Below the pieces are notes generated by a model. The model was not told where the DNA came from and made no database searches. It worked only from the letters and a program-made list of their open reading frames with translations. A DNA stretch of 64,000 nucleotides from contig NZ_BCXA01000029.1 of NCBI RefSeq assembly GCF_001894865.1, forward strand, positions 1-64,000, given 5' to 3'. The DNA comes from Rhodococcus maanshanensis NBRC 100610 (GTDB lineage: Bacteria > Actinomycetota > Actinomycetes > Mycobacteriales > Mycobacteriaceae). The translations under genes and the position numbers were made by a program. Positions within the stretch are counted from its first letter, which is position 1. The number at the start of each line of letters is the position of its first letter. Positions 26,954-41,272 of this stretch are shown here, in pieces.

Positions 26954-28174
26954 GTGGCAATGCAGGTCGATCCGGGGGCGCAGGCGCCCGCCGAGCAGTG
27001 GCGAGACAAGAAGCGGCATCTGTGGCTGCTGGGGCTGATCCCGCCGACTGCCGTCTTCCTCGCGGCCGCACTGGTCTGGGGGTTCAACGAGCTGGGCTGG
27101 TCCGCGGTCTCGCCGGTGTGGTGGTGGATCGGGCCGATCCTCGTCTACGGGCTGCTGCCGGTGCTCGACATCTTCTTCGGGCCGGACGGGCAGAACCCGC
27201 CCGAGGAGGTGATGGAGCAGCTCGAGAACGACAAGTACTACCGGTACTGCACGTACGTCTACATCCCGTTCCAGCTCGCGAGCCTGGTGTTCGCCTGCTA
27301 CCTGTGGACCGCGGACAACCTCGCCTGGCTCGGCATCGAAGGCGGGCTGGGGCTCGCCTCCAAGATCGGACTCGCCCTCAGCATCGGCGTCATGGGCGGG
27401 ATCGGCATCAACACCGCCCACGAGCTCGGCCACAAGAAGGACGAACTCGAGCGGTGGCTGTCCAAGATCACCCTGGCCCAGACCTTTTACGGGCACTTCT
27501 ACATCGAGCACAACCGCGGCCACCACGTCCGCGTGTCCACCCCGGAGGATCCGGCCAGTGCCCGATTCGGCGAGACCTTCTGGTCCTTCCTGCCGCGCAG
27601 CGTCTGGGGCAGCCTGAAGTCGTCGTGGGAGCTCGAGAAGACCCGCATGGAGCGCCTCGGCAAGAGGACGTGGAGCATCCAGAACGACGTGCTCAACGCC
27701 TGGCTGATGTCGGCCGTCCTGTACGCGGCGCTCGTCGCCGGGTTCGGCTGGGAGGTGCTGCCCTTCCTGCTGCTGCAGGCTGTCTACGGCTTCTCGCTGC
27801 TGGAGACCGTGAACTACCTCGAGCACTACGGACTGCTTCGTCAGAAGACCGCGAGCGGCCGCTACGAGCGCTGCGCCCCGGTGCACAGCTGGAACTCGGA
27901 TCACATCTGCACCAACATCTTCCTGTACCACCTGCAGCGGCACAGCGACCATCACGCCAACCCGACGCGGCGCTACCAGACGCTGCGCAGCATGGACGGC
28001 GCGCCTAACCTGCCCAGCGGATACGCCAGCATGATCTCCCTCGCGTACTTCCCGCCGGTCTGGCGCAAGGTGATGGACAAGCGCGTCCTCGACCACTACG
28101 ACGGCGACATCACCCGGGTGAACGTCCAGCCTGCCAAGCGCGAGCGGATCCTCGCCCGCTACGGGGCGGCGTGA
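26954..28174 (+). CDS. alkB: alkane 1-monooxygenase AlkB
   Basis: Membrane non-haem di-iron hydroxylase that oxidises the terminal carbon of medium/long n-alkanes. 406 aa with about six hydrophobic segments. All His boxes are present: HELGHKKD near residue 156, EHNRGHHVRVSTPEDPASA near 186, NYLEHYGL near 286 (the AlkB-specific signature) and LQRHSDHHANPTRRY near 330. The GTG at 26954 has AGGAGG five bases upstream; an ATG at 26960 is the alternative, and upstream in-frame codons run into the operator. Next come two rubredoxins, a reductase and a TetR gene with overlaps, forming the complete electron chain. Confidence 0.96.
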   Translation: MAMQVDPGAQAPAEQWRDKKRHLWLLGLIPPTAVFLAAALVWGFNELGWSAVSPVWWWIGPILVYGLLPVLDIFFGPDGQNPPEEVMEQLENDKYYRYCTYVYIPFQLASLVFACYLWTADNLAWLGIEGGLGLASKIGLALSIGVMGGIGINTAHELGHKKDELERWLSKITLAQTFYGHFYIEHNRGHHVRVSTPEDPASARFGETFWSFLPRSVWGSLKSSWELEKTRMERLGKRTWSIQNDVLNAWLMSAVLYAALVAGFGWEVLPFLLLQAVYGFSLLETVNYLEHYGLLRQKTASGRYERCAPVHSWNSDHICTNIFLYHLQRHSDHHANPTRRYQTLRSMDGAPNLPSGYASMISLAYFPPVWRKVMDKRVLDHYDGDITRVNVQPAKRERILARYGAA

Positions 28175-28176
28175 TC

Positions 28177-28341
28177 ATGGCTGCCTACCAGTGCCCGGTG
28201 TGTGACTACGTCTACGACGAATTGAAAGGTGCTCCGAGAGAAGGGTTCCCGGCCGGCACCGCATGGGACTCGGTTCCCGACGACTGGTGCTGCCCGGACT
28301 GTGGAGTGCGGGAGAAGATCGACTTCGAGAGGACTGCGTGA
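28177..28341 (+). CDS. rubA1: rubredoxin 1 (AlkG1-type)
   Basis: A 54-aa one-iron electron carrier. Iron ligands are the two CxxC pairs: QCPVCDY near residues 6-9 and CCPDCGV near 39-42. The hinge after the first pair reads [18 protein letters not shown], with the Arg-containing insertion that marks AlkG1-type rubredoxins, which are known not to replace the electron-donating AlkG2 type. The ATG begins two bases after the alkB stop. Too short for ordinary gene calling. Its partner or role is unclear. Confidence 0.92.
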   Translation: MAAYQCPVCDYVYDELKGAPREGFPAGTAWDSVPDDWCCPDCGVREKIDFERTA

Positions 28342-28514
28342 TGAAGCTCTACCGCTGTGTCCAGTGTGGGTTCGAGTACGACGAGGAGCTGGGGTGGCCC
28401 GAGGACGGTATCGCGCCCGGCACCCGCTGGGACGACATCCCCGATGACTGGAGCTGCCCCGACTGCGGCGCCGCCAAGGCCGATTTCGAGATGGTCGAGG
28501 TTGCCCGCTCGTGA
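28341..28514 (+). CDS. rubA2: rubredoxin 2 (AlkG2-type)
   Basis: A 57-aa rubredoxin expected to pass electrons from the reductase to AlkB. Ligands: YRCVQCGF (C6, C9) and [14 protein letters not shown] (C39, C42). The sequence between, [20 protein letters not shown], is the AlkG2 pattern that supports alkane hydroxylation. Its ATG overlaps the rubA1 stop and its own stop overlaps the rubB start, giving tight coupling. Confidence 0.94.
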   Translation: MKLYRCVQCGFEYDEELGWPEDGIAPGTRWDDIPDDWSCPDCGAAKADFEMVEVARS

Positions 28515-29749
28515 GCTCGATCGTGATCGTCGGCACCGGGATCGCCGGGATCACCGCTGCCGAAACGCTACGGGCCGAGGGCTTCTCGGGAGCGGTGACC
28601 GTGATCGGGGACGAATCCGCGCATCCGTACCGTCGGCCCGCCCTGTCGAAGGACCTGTTGCTGGGGACGATGCCGGCCGAGAAGGCCCGGCTCCGCGGCG
28701 CCGACTACTGGAACGAGCGCGGGATCGAGTTCCGCGTGTCGGTGGCCGTCATCTCGATCGACGTGGCCGCACGCACGGTCCGGCTCGACACGGGCGAGGA
28801 GCTGCCGTACGACGCCCTGCTCCTCGCGACCGGCGGCCGGGCCCGCGGCCTCGAGCACTCGGCCGGTGACGCCGTGCTGGCGCTGCGGTCGATGCACGAC
28901 GTGGCACCCCTGCGCGCCGCCATCGAACGGACCAACTCGATCCTGGTGATCGGGGCGGGCCTGATCGGTTCCGAGGTCGCCGCAACCGCCCGCGGACTCG
29001 GCGCCGAGGTGACGATGCTCGAAGCGGCACCCGCGCCGCTGCATCGGGTACTCCCGCCGCAGGTCGGCGAGCTGTACGAGCAGATCCACCGCGAACAGGG
29101 CGTGGCACTGCACACCTCGGTACGCCTCACCGGGCTCGCCTCGGACGGCACCGGCGGGGTGCGTGCCACCGCCGCCGACGGGAGGGTGTGGTCCGCGGGC
29201 GCGGCGCTGCTCGCCGTCGGAATGGTGCCGAACACGCTCCTCGCGGAGCGGGCCGGGCTCGCCACCGCGGACGGGATCGTGGTGGACGAGGGCTACGCCA
29301 CCTCCGCGCCGGGTGTGTATGCGGCCGGGGACGTGGCCAACTGCCCGAACCTCGTGCTGGGCGGTCGGCATCGAACCGAGCACTGGAACTCCGCGCAGAC
29401 GCAGGGCGCCGCCGCCGCGCGCGCGATGCTCGCGGGTATGGAGGGCGCATCGCCAGCGCCGGCACCCGAGGTGCCCTGGTGCTGGTCCTCGCAGTACGGG
29501 CTCAATCTCCAGATCGCGGGGTGGCCACAGGCGGACGACGAGACCGTCGTTCGGGGCAGCATCGCCGGGCGTGACTTCGCCCTGCTCGCGCGGCGGGCAG
29601 GCAGCCTGGTCGGCGCGGTGACCCTCGGTCGGCCCAAGGACCTCCGCGCGGCGCGGGTCCTGATCGGCGAGCACCCGACGATCGACCCGGCGCTCCTGGC
29701 GGACGAGAGCCAGGACCTGACGGCGTTGAGTCAGCGGGTCCCTGTTTGA
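28511..29749 (+). CDS. rubB: rubredoxin reductase (FAD, NADH-dependent)
   Basis: A 412-aa flavoprotein that moves electrons from NAD(P)H to rubredoxin. Two dinucleotide-binding motifs are visible: [18 protein letters not shown] at the N-terminus (FAD) and [21 protein letters not shown] near 145-165 (NAD). The second FAD motif [11 protein letters not shown] and HWNSAQTQG follow, as in the ferredoxin/rubredoxin reductase family. GTG start overlaps the rubA2 stop (GTGA). The TetR gene follows with a 4-nt overlap. Confidence 0.94.
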   Translation: MSSIVIVGTGIAGITAAETLRAEGFSGAVTVIGDESAHPYRRPALSKDLLLGTMPAEKARLRGADYWNERGIEFRVSVAVISIDVAARTVRLDTGEELPYDALLLATGGRARGLEHSAGDAVLALRSMHDVAPLRAAIERTNSILVIGAGLIGSEVAATARGLGAEVTMLEAAPAPLHRVLPPQVGELYEQIHREQGVALHTSVRLTGLASDGTGGVRATAADGRVWSAGAALLAVGMVPNTLLAERAGLATADGIVVDEGYATSAPGVYAAGDVANCPNLVLGGRHRTEHWNSAQTQGAAAARAMLAGMEGASPAPAPEVPWCWSSQYGLNLQIAGWPQADDETVVRGSIAGRDFALLARRAGSLVGAVTLGRPKDLRAARVLIGEHPTIDPALLADESQDLTALSQRVPV

Positions 29750-30396
29750 CGGCCAGGATGCTTGCTGCCACTCTCGCCACCATGGCACCGACGAACCGAA
29801 TCCCGTTCCAACAGGCGACCCGTACGCTGCTGCGGGATTCGGTTCTCGGCGCGATGCGGGACCTGCTGTCGGTCAAGGACTGGTCCGAGGTGACCATGAC
29901 CGACGTCGCGGCCGGAGCAGGGGTCAGCAGGCAGACTGTCTACAACGAGTTCAAGTCCAGGCAGGGCCTCGCGCAGGCGTACGCGTTGCAGCTGGCGGAC
30001 CGCTTCGTCGGAGCCATCGAGGACTCCATCTACGGCAACGCGGGTCGTCCGCATGTGGCCCTTGTCGAGGCGTTCACCACGTTCTTCCAACAGAGTGCCT
30101 CCGATCCGCTGGTCCAGTCGTTGCTCACCGGTGAGGCCAAGCCGGATCTGCTGCGCCTGATCACCACCGACAGTGCCCCGTTGCTCGACCACGCCTCGGG
30201 CAGGCTCGCGGAAACATTGGAGCGCAGCTGGATTCAGGCCTCGCCCGACGAGGCCGGGATCCTCAGCAGGGGAATCGTCAGGTTGGCGATCAGCTACATC
30301 TCGATGCCACCGGATTCCGATCGCAACGTGGCCGAGGACCTGGCCCGGATCTTCGTGCCCTTCATCGAGGCGATCGTCGGCACGACCGAGGCGTAA
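29746..30396 (+). CDS. TetR-family regulator of the alk operon (AlkX/AlkU-like)
   Basis: A roughly 216-aa repressor-type protein, the last gene of the alkB operon. The HTH is at about residues 48-68 ([21 protein letters not shown]), and the C-terminal domain is the ligand pocket. The TTG at 29746 overlaps the rubB stop (TTGA); ATG 29758 or 29782 are alternatives. Homologues at this position (Rv3249c; AlkX of Dietzia) act on alkane genes and respond to fatty acids or alkanes. The inverted repeats before alkB are likely targets. No terminator is seen before sahH. Confidence 0.88.
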   Translation: MTARMLAATLATMAPTNRIPFQQATRTLLRDSVLGAMRDLLSVKDWSEVTMTDVAAGAGVSRQTVYNEFKSRQGLAQAYALQLADRFVGAIEDSIYGNAGRPHVALVEAFTTFFQQSASDPLVQSLLTGEAKPDLLRLITTDSAPLLDHASGRLAETLERSWIQASPDEAGILSRGIVRLAISYISMPPDSDRNVAEDLARIFVPFIEAIVGTTEA

Positions 30397-30463
30397 CTCG
30401 CGCGCCCGCCCCGGGAGGAAACCCGATAGCCTTACCCGAGATATCGGCAACCAGGAGAGGCAG

Positions 30464-31945
<1,482 letters not shown>

Positions 31946-31956
31946 GCAACACCGCA

Positions 31957-32598
31957 GTGGGAACACTGATCGCGCTGGAGGGTCTCGACGGCGCGGGCAA
32001 GCGGACGCTGGTCGACAAGCTCGTCTCCGAGCTCACGTCGGCCGGCGTCCGCGTCGCGGTGCGCACCTTCCCCCGCTACGGCGCCTCGATCCATGCGGAT
32101 CTCGCCGCCGAGGCGCTCAAGGGGGCGCACGGCGACCTGGCCGGGTCGGTCAACGCGATGGCCGTGCTCTTCGCGCTCGACCGAGGCGGCGCGGTGGCGG
32201 AACTGACGGAACTGCTCGAGCGCCACGACATCGTGTTGCTCGACCGGTACGTGGCCTCCAACGCGGCCTATGGGGCGGCGCGGCTGCGGCAGGGGCCGGA
32301 CGGCGAGTTCGTCGAGTGGGTGCGCGAGCTGGAGTTCGAGCGTCTCGGACTGCCGCGACCGGCGCTGCAGATGCTGCTCGACGTACCAGTCGAGCTGGCG
32401 CGGGCGCGGGCGCTGGCCAGGGAGGCGTCCGACTCCACCCGCGAACTCGACGCCTACGAGCGGGACTCGGACCTGCAGACCAGGACCGGTGCGGTGTACC
32501 GGGGACTGGCTCAGCAGGAGTGGGTCTCGAGCTGGAAGCGGATCGACCCGGACGTCGATCCGGCGGCACTCGCCGCGGATCTGGCACAGTGGATATGA
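31957..32598 (+). CDS. tmk: thymidylate kinase
   Basis: Phosphorylates dTMP to dTDP. 213 aa, length of M. tuberculosis Tmk. P-loop ALEGLDGAGKRT at the N-terminus, the DRY-type motif LLDRYVASNAAYGAARLR near residue 92, and LID region EASDSTRELDAYERDSD. GTG start 11 bp after sahH, consistent with co-transcription. Located in the conserved sahH-tmk-mtrA-mtrB-lpqB series. Confidence 0.95.
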   Translation: MGTLIALEGLDGAGKRTLVDKLVSELTSAGVRVAVRTFPRYGASIHADLAAEALKGAHGDLAGSVNAMAVLFALDRGGAVAELTELLERHDIVLLDRYVASNAAYGAARLRQGPDGEFVEWVRELEFERLGLPRPALQMLLDVPVELARARALAREASDSTRELDAYERDSDLQTRTGAVYRGLAQQEWVSSWKRIDPDVDPAALAADLAQWI

Positions 32599-32663
32599 CG
32601 ACACACTGCGCCGGACCTCACGCAACGACGGGTTCCGGCGTCCTGAGATGACACGATAGGGAT

Positions 32664-33341
32664 ATGAAGCCACGCATTCTGGTTGTCGATGACGACACGG
32701 CTCTGGCCGAGATGCTCACCATCGTGCTCCGTGGGGAGGGCTTCGAGCCCTTCGTCGTCGGGGACGGCACGCAGGCGCTGACCGCGGTCCGAGAGATCCG
32801 GCCCGACCTGGTGCTCCTGGATCTGATGCTGCCGGGGATGAACGGCATCGACGTGTGCCGGGTGCTGCGTGCCGATTCCGGGGTCCCGATCGTGATGCTG
32901 ACCGCGAAGACGGACACCGTCGACGTGGTCCTCGGACTCGAGTCGGGTGCCGACGACTACATCATGAAGCCCTTCAAGCCGAAGGAGCTCGTGGCCCGGG
33001 TGCGGGCACGGCTGCGGCGTACCGAGGACGAGCCGGCCGAGCTGCTCAGCATCGCCGACATCGTCATCGACGTGCCCGCGCACAAGGTCACCCGTGAGGG
33101 CCAGCTCATCGTCCTCACCCCGCTGGAGTTCGACCTCCTCGTCGCCCTGGCCCGCAAGCCCCGCCAGGTCTTCACCCGCGAGGTCCTGCTCGAGCAGGTG
33201 TGGGGATATCGCCACGCCGCCGACACCCGCCTTGTCAACGTGCACGTCCAGCGGCTGCGCGCGAAGGTCGAAACCGATCCTGAGAATCCTGAAGTGGTGC
33301 TCACGGTCAGGGGGGTCGGCTACAAGGCCGGACCGCCGTGA
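32664..33341 (+). CDS. mtrA: response regulator MtrA
   Basis: OmpR/PhoB-type regulator of cell-wall, division and DNA replication genes. 225 aa. The receiver has the acidic pair near residue 10 ([12 protein letters not shown]), phospho-acceptor D53 ([15 protein letters not shown]) and K near 103 ([11 protein letters not shown]). The winged-helix effector domain shows [23 protein letters not shown] and [19 protein letters not shown]. The stop overlaps the mtrB start (GTGA). Cognate kinase MtrB and modulator LpqB follow. Confidence 0.97.
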   Translation: MKPRILVVDDDTALAEMLTIVLRGEGFEPFVVGDGTQALTAVREIRPDLVLLDLMLPGMNGIDVCRVLRADSGVPIVMLTAKTDTVDVVLGLESGADDYIMKPFKPKELVARVRARLRRTEDEPAELLSIADIVIDVPAHKVTREGQLIVLTPLEFDLLVALARKPRQVFTREVLLEQVWGYRHAADTRLVNVHVQRLRAKVETDPENPEVVLTVRGVGYKAGPP

Positions 33342-35071
33342 TCCGTTTCTCTCGTACGCGGCGGCGTATCAACGGAACGTTCACGCCGCTGCTGCGCCGC
33401 GGTAGGGAACTGAGTCATTCGCTCGGGCACCTGTGGCGGCGCTCACTGCAGCTCCGGGTCGTGGTGTCGACCCTGACGCTGTCACTGGTGGTCATCACCA
33501 TTCTCGGCGTGGTGCTGACCAGCCAGATCACCGATCGGCTGCTCGAGGCGAAGATCACCGCCGCCACCGAGGAGATGGATCGGGCCAGGGGCACGGTGCA
33601 GGCCGAGTTGGCGGGAGCCGACGACAGCACCTCGCTCGGGACCCAGCTCGACCAGGCCCGAGCGGCGCTGACGAACCGGGAAAGCGATGCGGGCACGGCC
33701 TCGGGCGCGGCCGGCACCTTCGACTCCGTGCTGGTGGCACCGGCGGAACCGCCGCGTCAAACCGAGGCCAGCGGTCCGATCGAGCAGATCCCCGGCAACC
33801 TCAGGGAGTTCGTCAGGAAGGATCAGGTCAGCTACCAATTCGCGACCGTCTCGGATCCGGACGGGTACTCCGGTCCGGCGCTGATCGTCGGCAGCCCGGT
33901 GTCGTCCGATGTCGCCGGCCTGCAGCTGTACCTGGTGTTTCCGCTGGCGGCCGAGGAGAAGAGCCTGTCGCTCATGCGCGGGACCATGCTCATCGGCGGC
34001 GCGGTGCTGTTGGTGTTGCTGGCCGCGATCTCGATGCTCGTCGCCCGGCAGGTGGTGCTCCCGATCCGGTCGGCATCGCGGATCGCGGAGCGTTTCGCGG
34101 ACGGCAGGCTCAAGGAGCGGATGCCGGTCCGTGGCGAGGACGACATGGCCAGGCTGGCCGTCTCCTTCAACGACATGGCGGAGAGCCTGTCCAAACAGAT
34201 CACCCAGCTCGAGGAGTTCGGCAACCTCCAGAAGCGGTTCACCTCGGACGTCAGCCACGAGCTGCGGACCCCGCTGACCACCGTGCGGATGGCCGCGGAG
34301 CTGATCCACGACGGCAGCGCGGATCTGGATCCGGCCATGCGCCGTTCCTCCCAGCTGCTCGTCGCCGAGCTGGACCGGTTCGAGTCGCTGCTGAACGACC
34401 TGCTGGAGATCAGCCGCCACGACGCGGGCGTCGCCGAATTGTCCAACGAGCAACTGGATCTGCGGATGAGCGCGCGGGCCGCGGTGTCGACGATCCGTCA
34501 CCTCGCCCGCGAATCCTCGACCGAGCTGATCGTCGATCTGCCGGATGAGGCGGTGATCGCGTCCGTCGATCCCCGCCGGGTCGAGCGCATCCTGCGGAAC
34601 CTGCTCGCGAACGCGATCGACCACAGCGAAGGACAGCCGGTGTTGCTGCGCCTGCGCGCGGACGCCGATGCCGCGGCGTTCATCGTGCGGGATCAGGGGA
34701 TCGGACTTCGCCCTGGCGAGGAGAAGCTGGTGTTCAACAGGTTCTGGCGGTCGGATCCGTCCCGGGTGCGCCGCTCCGGTGGTACCGGGCTCGGCCTGGC
34801 GATCAGCCTCGAGGACGCGCGGCTGCACGACGGCAGGCTCGAGGCGTGGGGCGAGCCGGGACAGGGGGCGTGTTTCCGGTTGACGCTGCCCCTGGTGCGC
34901 GGCCACAAGATCACCAGCAGCCCGCTGCCGCTCAAGCCCTCGACCCGCAAACACGCTCAGGGACAGCCGATTCCGGGGACCGCCCGATCCGACGACGGAC
35001 TCGAGGTACGGAGCGAGTCGCTCGACCCCGATGAGGCGAGCAGCGTGCCGATGCTCAGGGAGCGGCCATGA
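33338..35071 (+). CDS. mtrB: sensor histidine kinase MtrB
   Basis: Membrane kinase for MtrA. 577 aa. Two helices flank an extracellular loop (about residues 47-68 and 215-237). A HAMP domain follows, then HisKA with His307 ([11 protein letters not shown]) and HATPase_c with the N-box [16 protein letters not shown] and [10 protein letters not shown]. The proline/basic-rich tail is typical of MtrB orthologues. GTG start overlaps the mtrA stop; its stop overlaps lpqB (ATGA). The signal is linked to septal wall synthesis by established work. Confidence 0.96.
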   Translation: MIRFSRTRRRINGTFTPLLRRGRELSHSLGHLWRRSLQLRVVVSTLTLSLVVITILGVVLTSQITDRLLEAKITAATEEMDRARGTVQAELAGADDSTSLGTQLDQARAALTNRESDAGTASGAAGTFDSVLVAPAEPPRQTEASGPIEQIPGNLREFVRKDQVSYQFATVSDPDGYSGPALIVGSPVSSDVAGLQLYLVFPLAAEEKSLSLMRGTMLIGGAVLLVLLAAISMLVARQVVLPIRSASRIAERFADGRLKERMPVRGEDDMARLAVSFNDMAESLSKQITQLEEFGNLQKRFTSDVSHELRTPLTTVRMAAELIHDGSADLDPAMRRSSQLLVAELDRFESLLNDLLEISRHDAGVAELSNEQLDLRMSARAAVSTIRHLARESSTELIVDLPDEAVIASVDPRRVERILRNLLANAIDHSEGQPVLLRLRADADAAAFIVRDQGIGLRPGEEKLVFNRFWRSDPSRVRRSGGTGLGLAISLEDARLHDGRLEAWGEPGQGACFRLTLPLVRGHKITSSPLPLKPSTRKHAQGQPIPGTARSDDGLEVRSESLDPDEASSVPMLRERP

Positions 35072-36819
35072 AGATCCGGATTGCCGCGGCGCTGGCGTCG
35101 GTTCTCCTGCTGGCCGGCTGTGCCAGCCTCCCCGACTCGTCCACCCCACAGGCGATCGGCACCATCGCGCCAAGCCCGGTCACAGGGGAGGTGCCGGTGC
35201 CGATGCCGGGCCGCGAGCCGAATCTGCTGCTGCGGGACTTCTTCGCGGCCAGCACGGACCCCGAGAACCGTCATGCCGCGGCGCGCCAGTTCCTGACCCC
35301 GGCCGCGGCGGAGCGGTGGGACGACGCCGCGAGCACGACCATCGTCGACAAGGTGGACGTGCTCGCGGAACAGCGCAACGGCGACACGGCCACCTTCACC
35401 ATCCGTGCGAACAAGGTCGGCCAGCTCGAACCCGGCGGGTCCTTTCAGGCGACCGAGGGGAACTTCGAGGCCAAGATCCACCTTCGCCGAGCCGACGGCC
35501 AGTGGCGGATCGACGAACTCCCGCCGGGCGTCATCATGGACCGGCCGCAGTTCCTCAAGACCTATCAGCGCAACGCCCTGTACTTCCTCGCTCCGAGCGA
35601 GAACCTGGTGGTGCCCGACCTGCGCTGGATTCCGGCCCGCCAGGAGAACCTGCCGGAGCGGCTCGTGGACCTGCTCATCGCCGGCCCCAAGTCGGTGCTG
35701 GCGAACGCGGTTGGGAACGAGCTGGCGGGTCTGTCGCTGCGCGCGCCGGTCACCAAGGCGGACGGTCGGACCGAGGGCGTCGGCATCGGGTTCGGCGGCG
35801 TCCGCATCGACTTCGAGGGCGCGCAGGGACTCGACCAGCGTCAGCGCGAGCTGCTCGCGTCGCAGGTCGTGTGGACCCTCGCCAACGCCGAGATCTCCGG
35901 GCCGTACGTGCTGCTCGCGGACGGCAAGCCGCTCGATGAGCGGTTCCCCCAGGGTTGGAGCACCACCGATGTCGCCTCGACCAACCCGACCGCCTCGGTG
36001 AGCGCGGCCGTTGGCCTGAACGCGTTGCGGGACGGGGCGTTGGTCAGTGTGACCGATACCGGCGCGCAGCCGAGGCCCGGCTACTTCGGCTCGGCGACGA
36101 GCCTCGAGTCGATCGCGCTGTCCCGCGACGGGAAATCGGCCGCAGGCGTGTCGGCCGCTGGACAGGCCTCCGGGACGGTTCGGACGCTGATGGTGGGCCC
36201 GATCGACGGTGACGCGGTGCCGCTGCTCCAGGGCGGCTCCATCACCAGGCCGACCTGGTCGCCCGACAGCGGATCCGTCTGGGCGGTGGTGGACGGTTCC
36301 AGGGTGATCCGCGCCGAGCGGGATCCGGCAGGCCAGATGTCCGTTCAGCCCGTCGACTCGAGCGCGATCGCGGGGCTTGGTGCGTCCATCACCGAGCTGC
36401 GACTGTCGAGGGACGGGGTGCGGGCGGCGATCATCGTCGACGGCAAGGTGTACGTGACCACCGTCGAGCGGAATCCGGACGGCCACTACCAGCTGGTGAA
36501 CCCGCGGCCCGCAGCGGTCGGTCTCGGTAGCCCGGCGGTGGCGCTGGACTGGAGTGGTGGCGACTCCGTGGTGGTTGTGCGGGCGGCGTCGGAGATCCCG
36601 GTGGTCATGGTGTCGCAGGACGGCTCCCGGATGGACGCGCTGCCGAGCCGGAATCTGACCTCACCGGTCGACTCCGTCGACGCCTCCCCGACGACGGTGT
36701 TCGTCGGCGACGCGCGCGGGGTGTTCCAGCTCAACAACAACGACCCCGCGGGCGACAGGTACTGGCGTGAGGTGCCAGGACTGACCGGGGTCAAGGCCAC
36801 GCCCGTGCTGCCGGGCTGA
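35068..36819 (+). CDS. lpqB: lipoprotein LpqB
   Basis: Outer-face lipoprotein that binds the MtrB sensor domain and modulates MtrA phosphorylation. 583 aa. Signal peptide with lipobox LLAGCAS (lipidated Cys18). A GerMN domain lies at about residues 190-300 and a beta-propeller-like C-terminal half follows (repeats such as [14 protein letters not shown] and [14 protein letters not shown]). Overlaps mtrB by 4 nt. Confidence 0.95.
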   Translation: MKIRIAAALASVLLLAGCASLPDSSTPQAIGTIAPSPVTGEVPVPMPGREPNLLLRDFFAASTDPENRHAAARQFLTPAAAERWDDAASTTIVDKVDVLAEQRNGDTATFTIRANKVGQLEPGGSFQATEGNFEAKIHLRRADGQWRIDELPPGVIMDRPQFLKTYQRNALYFLAPSENLVVPDLRWIPARQENLPERLVDLLIAGPKSVLANAVGNELAGLSLRAPVTKADGRTEGVGIGFGGVRIDFEGAQGLDQRQRELLASQVVWTLANAEISGPYVLLADGKPLDERFPQGWSTTDVASTNPTASVSAAVGLNALRDGALVSVTDTGAQPRPGYFGSATSLESIALSRDGKSAAGVSAAGQASGTVRTLMVGPIDGDAVPLLQGGSITRPTWSPDSGSVWAVVDGSRVIRAERDPAGQMSVQPVDSSAIAGLGASITELRLSRDGVRAAIIVDGKVYVTTVERNPDGHYQLVNPRPAAVGLGSPAVALDWSGGDSVVVVRAASEIPVVMVSQDGSRMDALPSRNLTSPVDSVDASPTTVFVGDARGVFQLNNNDPAGDRYWREVPGLTGVKATPVLPG

Positions 36820-36849
36820 CTGTCGTAGCGCGGGTGCACACTGCGGTGC

Positions 36850-37509
36850 ATGCGCGCGCTCGTCGACCTGATCCTGCCCCGTGAGTGCGGCGGCTGTGGG
36901 GTGGCAGGCACCGACTGGTGTGACCGGTGCCGGGCGGAGCTGTCGGCCGACCCGGTGCGGCTCGCGCCCCGGTTCGATCCGGGGGTTCCTGCCTGGGCGC
37001 TGGGGCGGTACACGGGTCCGCGCCGCGGCGCGGTGATCGCCGCAAAGGAGCGCGGACGCAGGGACCTCGCGAGGCCGCTCGGGCACGCATTGGCCGGTGC
37101 CGTGCGGCGGCTTCGGGAACTCGGCGAGATCGACCCGTCGGAACTCGCCGCATTGGCCTTGGTGCCGGCGCCGACCCGGGCGAGGGCAGCGCGGGCGCGT
37201 GGGGGAGATCCGGTGACCCGGGCGGTGCTCGCGGCGGCGTCGGCGCTGTCGCCCGAACCGGTTGCGGTGGTGCCCATGCTGAAATTTGCTCGGGGAGTTC
37301 AGGATTCGGTCGGTCTTTCGGCGCGGTCGCGCATCGAGAACCTGTCGGGCCGGATCATCGCGACACCGGGTTCGCGAACCGGCCGGTCTTCTTGCGTGGT
37401 TCTCGTCGACGACGTTCTGACGACAGGGGCGACGGTCTCGGAGTCCGTCCGGGTCCTCGCCGGGAGCGGTGTCAGGGTCGATGCCGTGCTTGTGATCGGC
37501 GCCGCATGA
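36850..37509 (+). CDS. ComF-family phosphoribosyltransferase-like protein
   Basis: A 219-aa PRTase-fold protein. An N-terminal Cys-rich zinc-finger-like patch (CGGCGVAGTDWCDRCRAEL, residues 13-31) is followed by the PRPP-binding loop VLVDDVLTTGATVSESV near residue 182. ComF proteins support DNA uptake in competent bacteria, but here no competence genes are near and the true role is unknown. Corresponds to Rv3242c between lpqB and hpf. Confidence 0.88.
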   Translation: MRALVDLILPRECGGCGVAGTDWCDRCRAELSADPVRLAPRFDPGVPAWALGRYTGPRRGAVIAAKERGRRDLARPLGHALAGAVRRLRELGEIDPSELAALALVPAPTRARAARARGGDPVTRAVLAAASALSPEPVAVVPMLKFARGVQDSVGLSARSRIENLSGRIIATPGSRTGRSSCVVLVDDVLTTGATVSESVRVLAGSGVRVDAVLVIGAA

Positions 37510-37603
37510 ATCAATCGGGGAGAACGCTGGCACTCGCGTCCAACTCGGACTAGCGTCGCCAACACAACCGACGACACGGGTGGGAGGTGATACCCCAAAC
37601 CTG

Positions 37604-37628
37604 GCGCCGGGCGGTCCCCTCCCGGCGC
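37604..37628 (+). terminator. 8-bp hairpin between comF-like and hpf genes
   Basis: GCGCCGGG (37604-37611) pairs with CCCGGCGC (37621-37628) around a 9-nt loop. It could end the comF-like transcript or sit in the hpf leader. Confidence 0.4.
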
Positions 37629-37680
37629 AGATCACCCGCCGACCGTCACCGCGGTGACTCGGCCGTAACCTGGAGGTACC

Positions 37681-38355
37681 GTGACGAACCCTTCAAAAGC
37701 CTCGGTTTTTTTCGAAGAAGAGACGGACTCGGCCGGGCAGCCTGACGGCCCGCGCGCCGACATTGTGGTGAAGGGCCGCAATGTCGAGGTCCCCGACCAC
37801 TTCCGTGTGTATGTCTCAGAGAAGCTGGCTCGGCTCGAGCGCTTCGATCCCACGATCTACCTCTTCGACGTGGAGCTCTATCACGAGCGCAATCGACGGC
37901 AGGCCAAGAGCTGCCAGCGCGTCGAGATCACCGCCAGGGGCAAGGGCCCCGTCGCCAGGGCTGAGGCCACCGCCGACAGTTTCTACGCGGCATTCGAGGG
38001 CGTCACCGCCAAGCTGGAGAGCAGACTGCGCCGCACCAAGGATCGGCGCCGCGTCCACTACGGCGACAAGACACCGGTCTCGGTGGCAGAGGCCACCGCG
38101 GTCCTCGCCGAGGACGATTCCCTGGCGATCTCGCCCGACCTGTCGCTCGAATCCGAGACCGAGCCGCCCGACGGCCCAGGTCAGGTAGTGCGAACCAAGG
38201 TGCACACCGCAGCGCCGATGAGCGTCGACGACGCTCTGTACGAGATGGAACTGGTCGGCCACGACTTCTTCCTGTTCCATGACAAGGAATCGGATCGGCC
38301 CTCTGTCGTCTACCGACGGCATGCGTTCGACTATGGCCTGATCCGACTGGCCTGA
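37681..38355 (+). CDS. hpf: ribosome hibernation promoting factor (long form)
   Basis: Binds the 30S decoding channel and dimerises or stores ribosomes in stationary phase. 224 aa, long HPF form. The N-terminal beta-alpha-beta domain shows VVKGRNVEVPDHFRVYVSEKL and VTAKLESRLRRTKDRRRVH. The C-terminal dimerisation domain shows APMSVDDALYEMELVGHDFF and SVVYRRHAFDYGLIRL. GTG start at 37681. Equivalent to Rv3241c upstream of secA1. A terminator separates it from secA. Confidence 0.93.
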   Translation: MTNPSKASVFFEEETDSAGQPDGPRADIVVKGRNVEVPDHFRVYVSEKLARLERFDPTIYLFDVELYHERNRRQAKSCQRVEITARGKGPVARAEATADSFYAAFEGVTAKLESRLRRTKDRRRVHYGDKTPVSVAEATAVLAEDDSLAISPDLSLESETEPPDGPGQVVRTKVHTAAPMSVDDALYEMELVGHDFFLFHDKESDRPSVVYRRHAFDYGLIRLA

Positions 38356-38384
38356 GCCCGGTCAATTGAGTTAACGCCTACCAT

Positions 38385-38420
38385 GGAGCCGGTCGGGGGA
38401 GAACTCTCCCGACCGGCTCC
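38385..38420 (+). terminator. hairpin between hpf and secA
   Basis: A 13-bp perfect stem (38385-38397 with 38408-38420) around a 10-nt loop, 29 bp after the hpf stop. Confidence 0.7.
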
Positions 38421-38467
38421 ACCGTGTACACCCACCTGCCCGCCGAGGATTGAGGACGTTTAAGCCC

Positions 38468-41266
<2,799 letters not shown>

Positions 41267-41272
41267 CCGGCC

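Noticed and set aside
30397-30463. SAH riboswitch before sahH
   Set aside because: The 67-bp gap is short and shows only a CGATA/TATCG pair, not the expected fold.
37580-37591. Perfect Shine-Dalgarno-like GGGAGGTGAT upstream of hpf
   Set aside because: No ATG, GTG or TTG follows within ten bases with an open frame.
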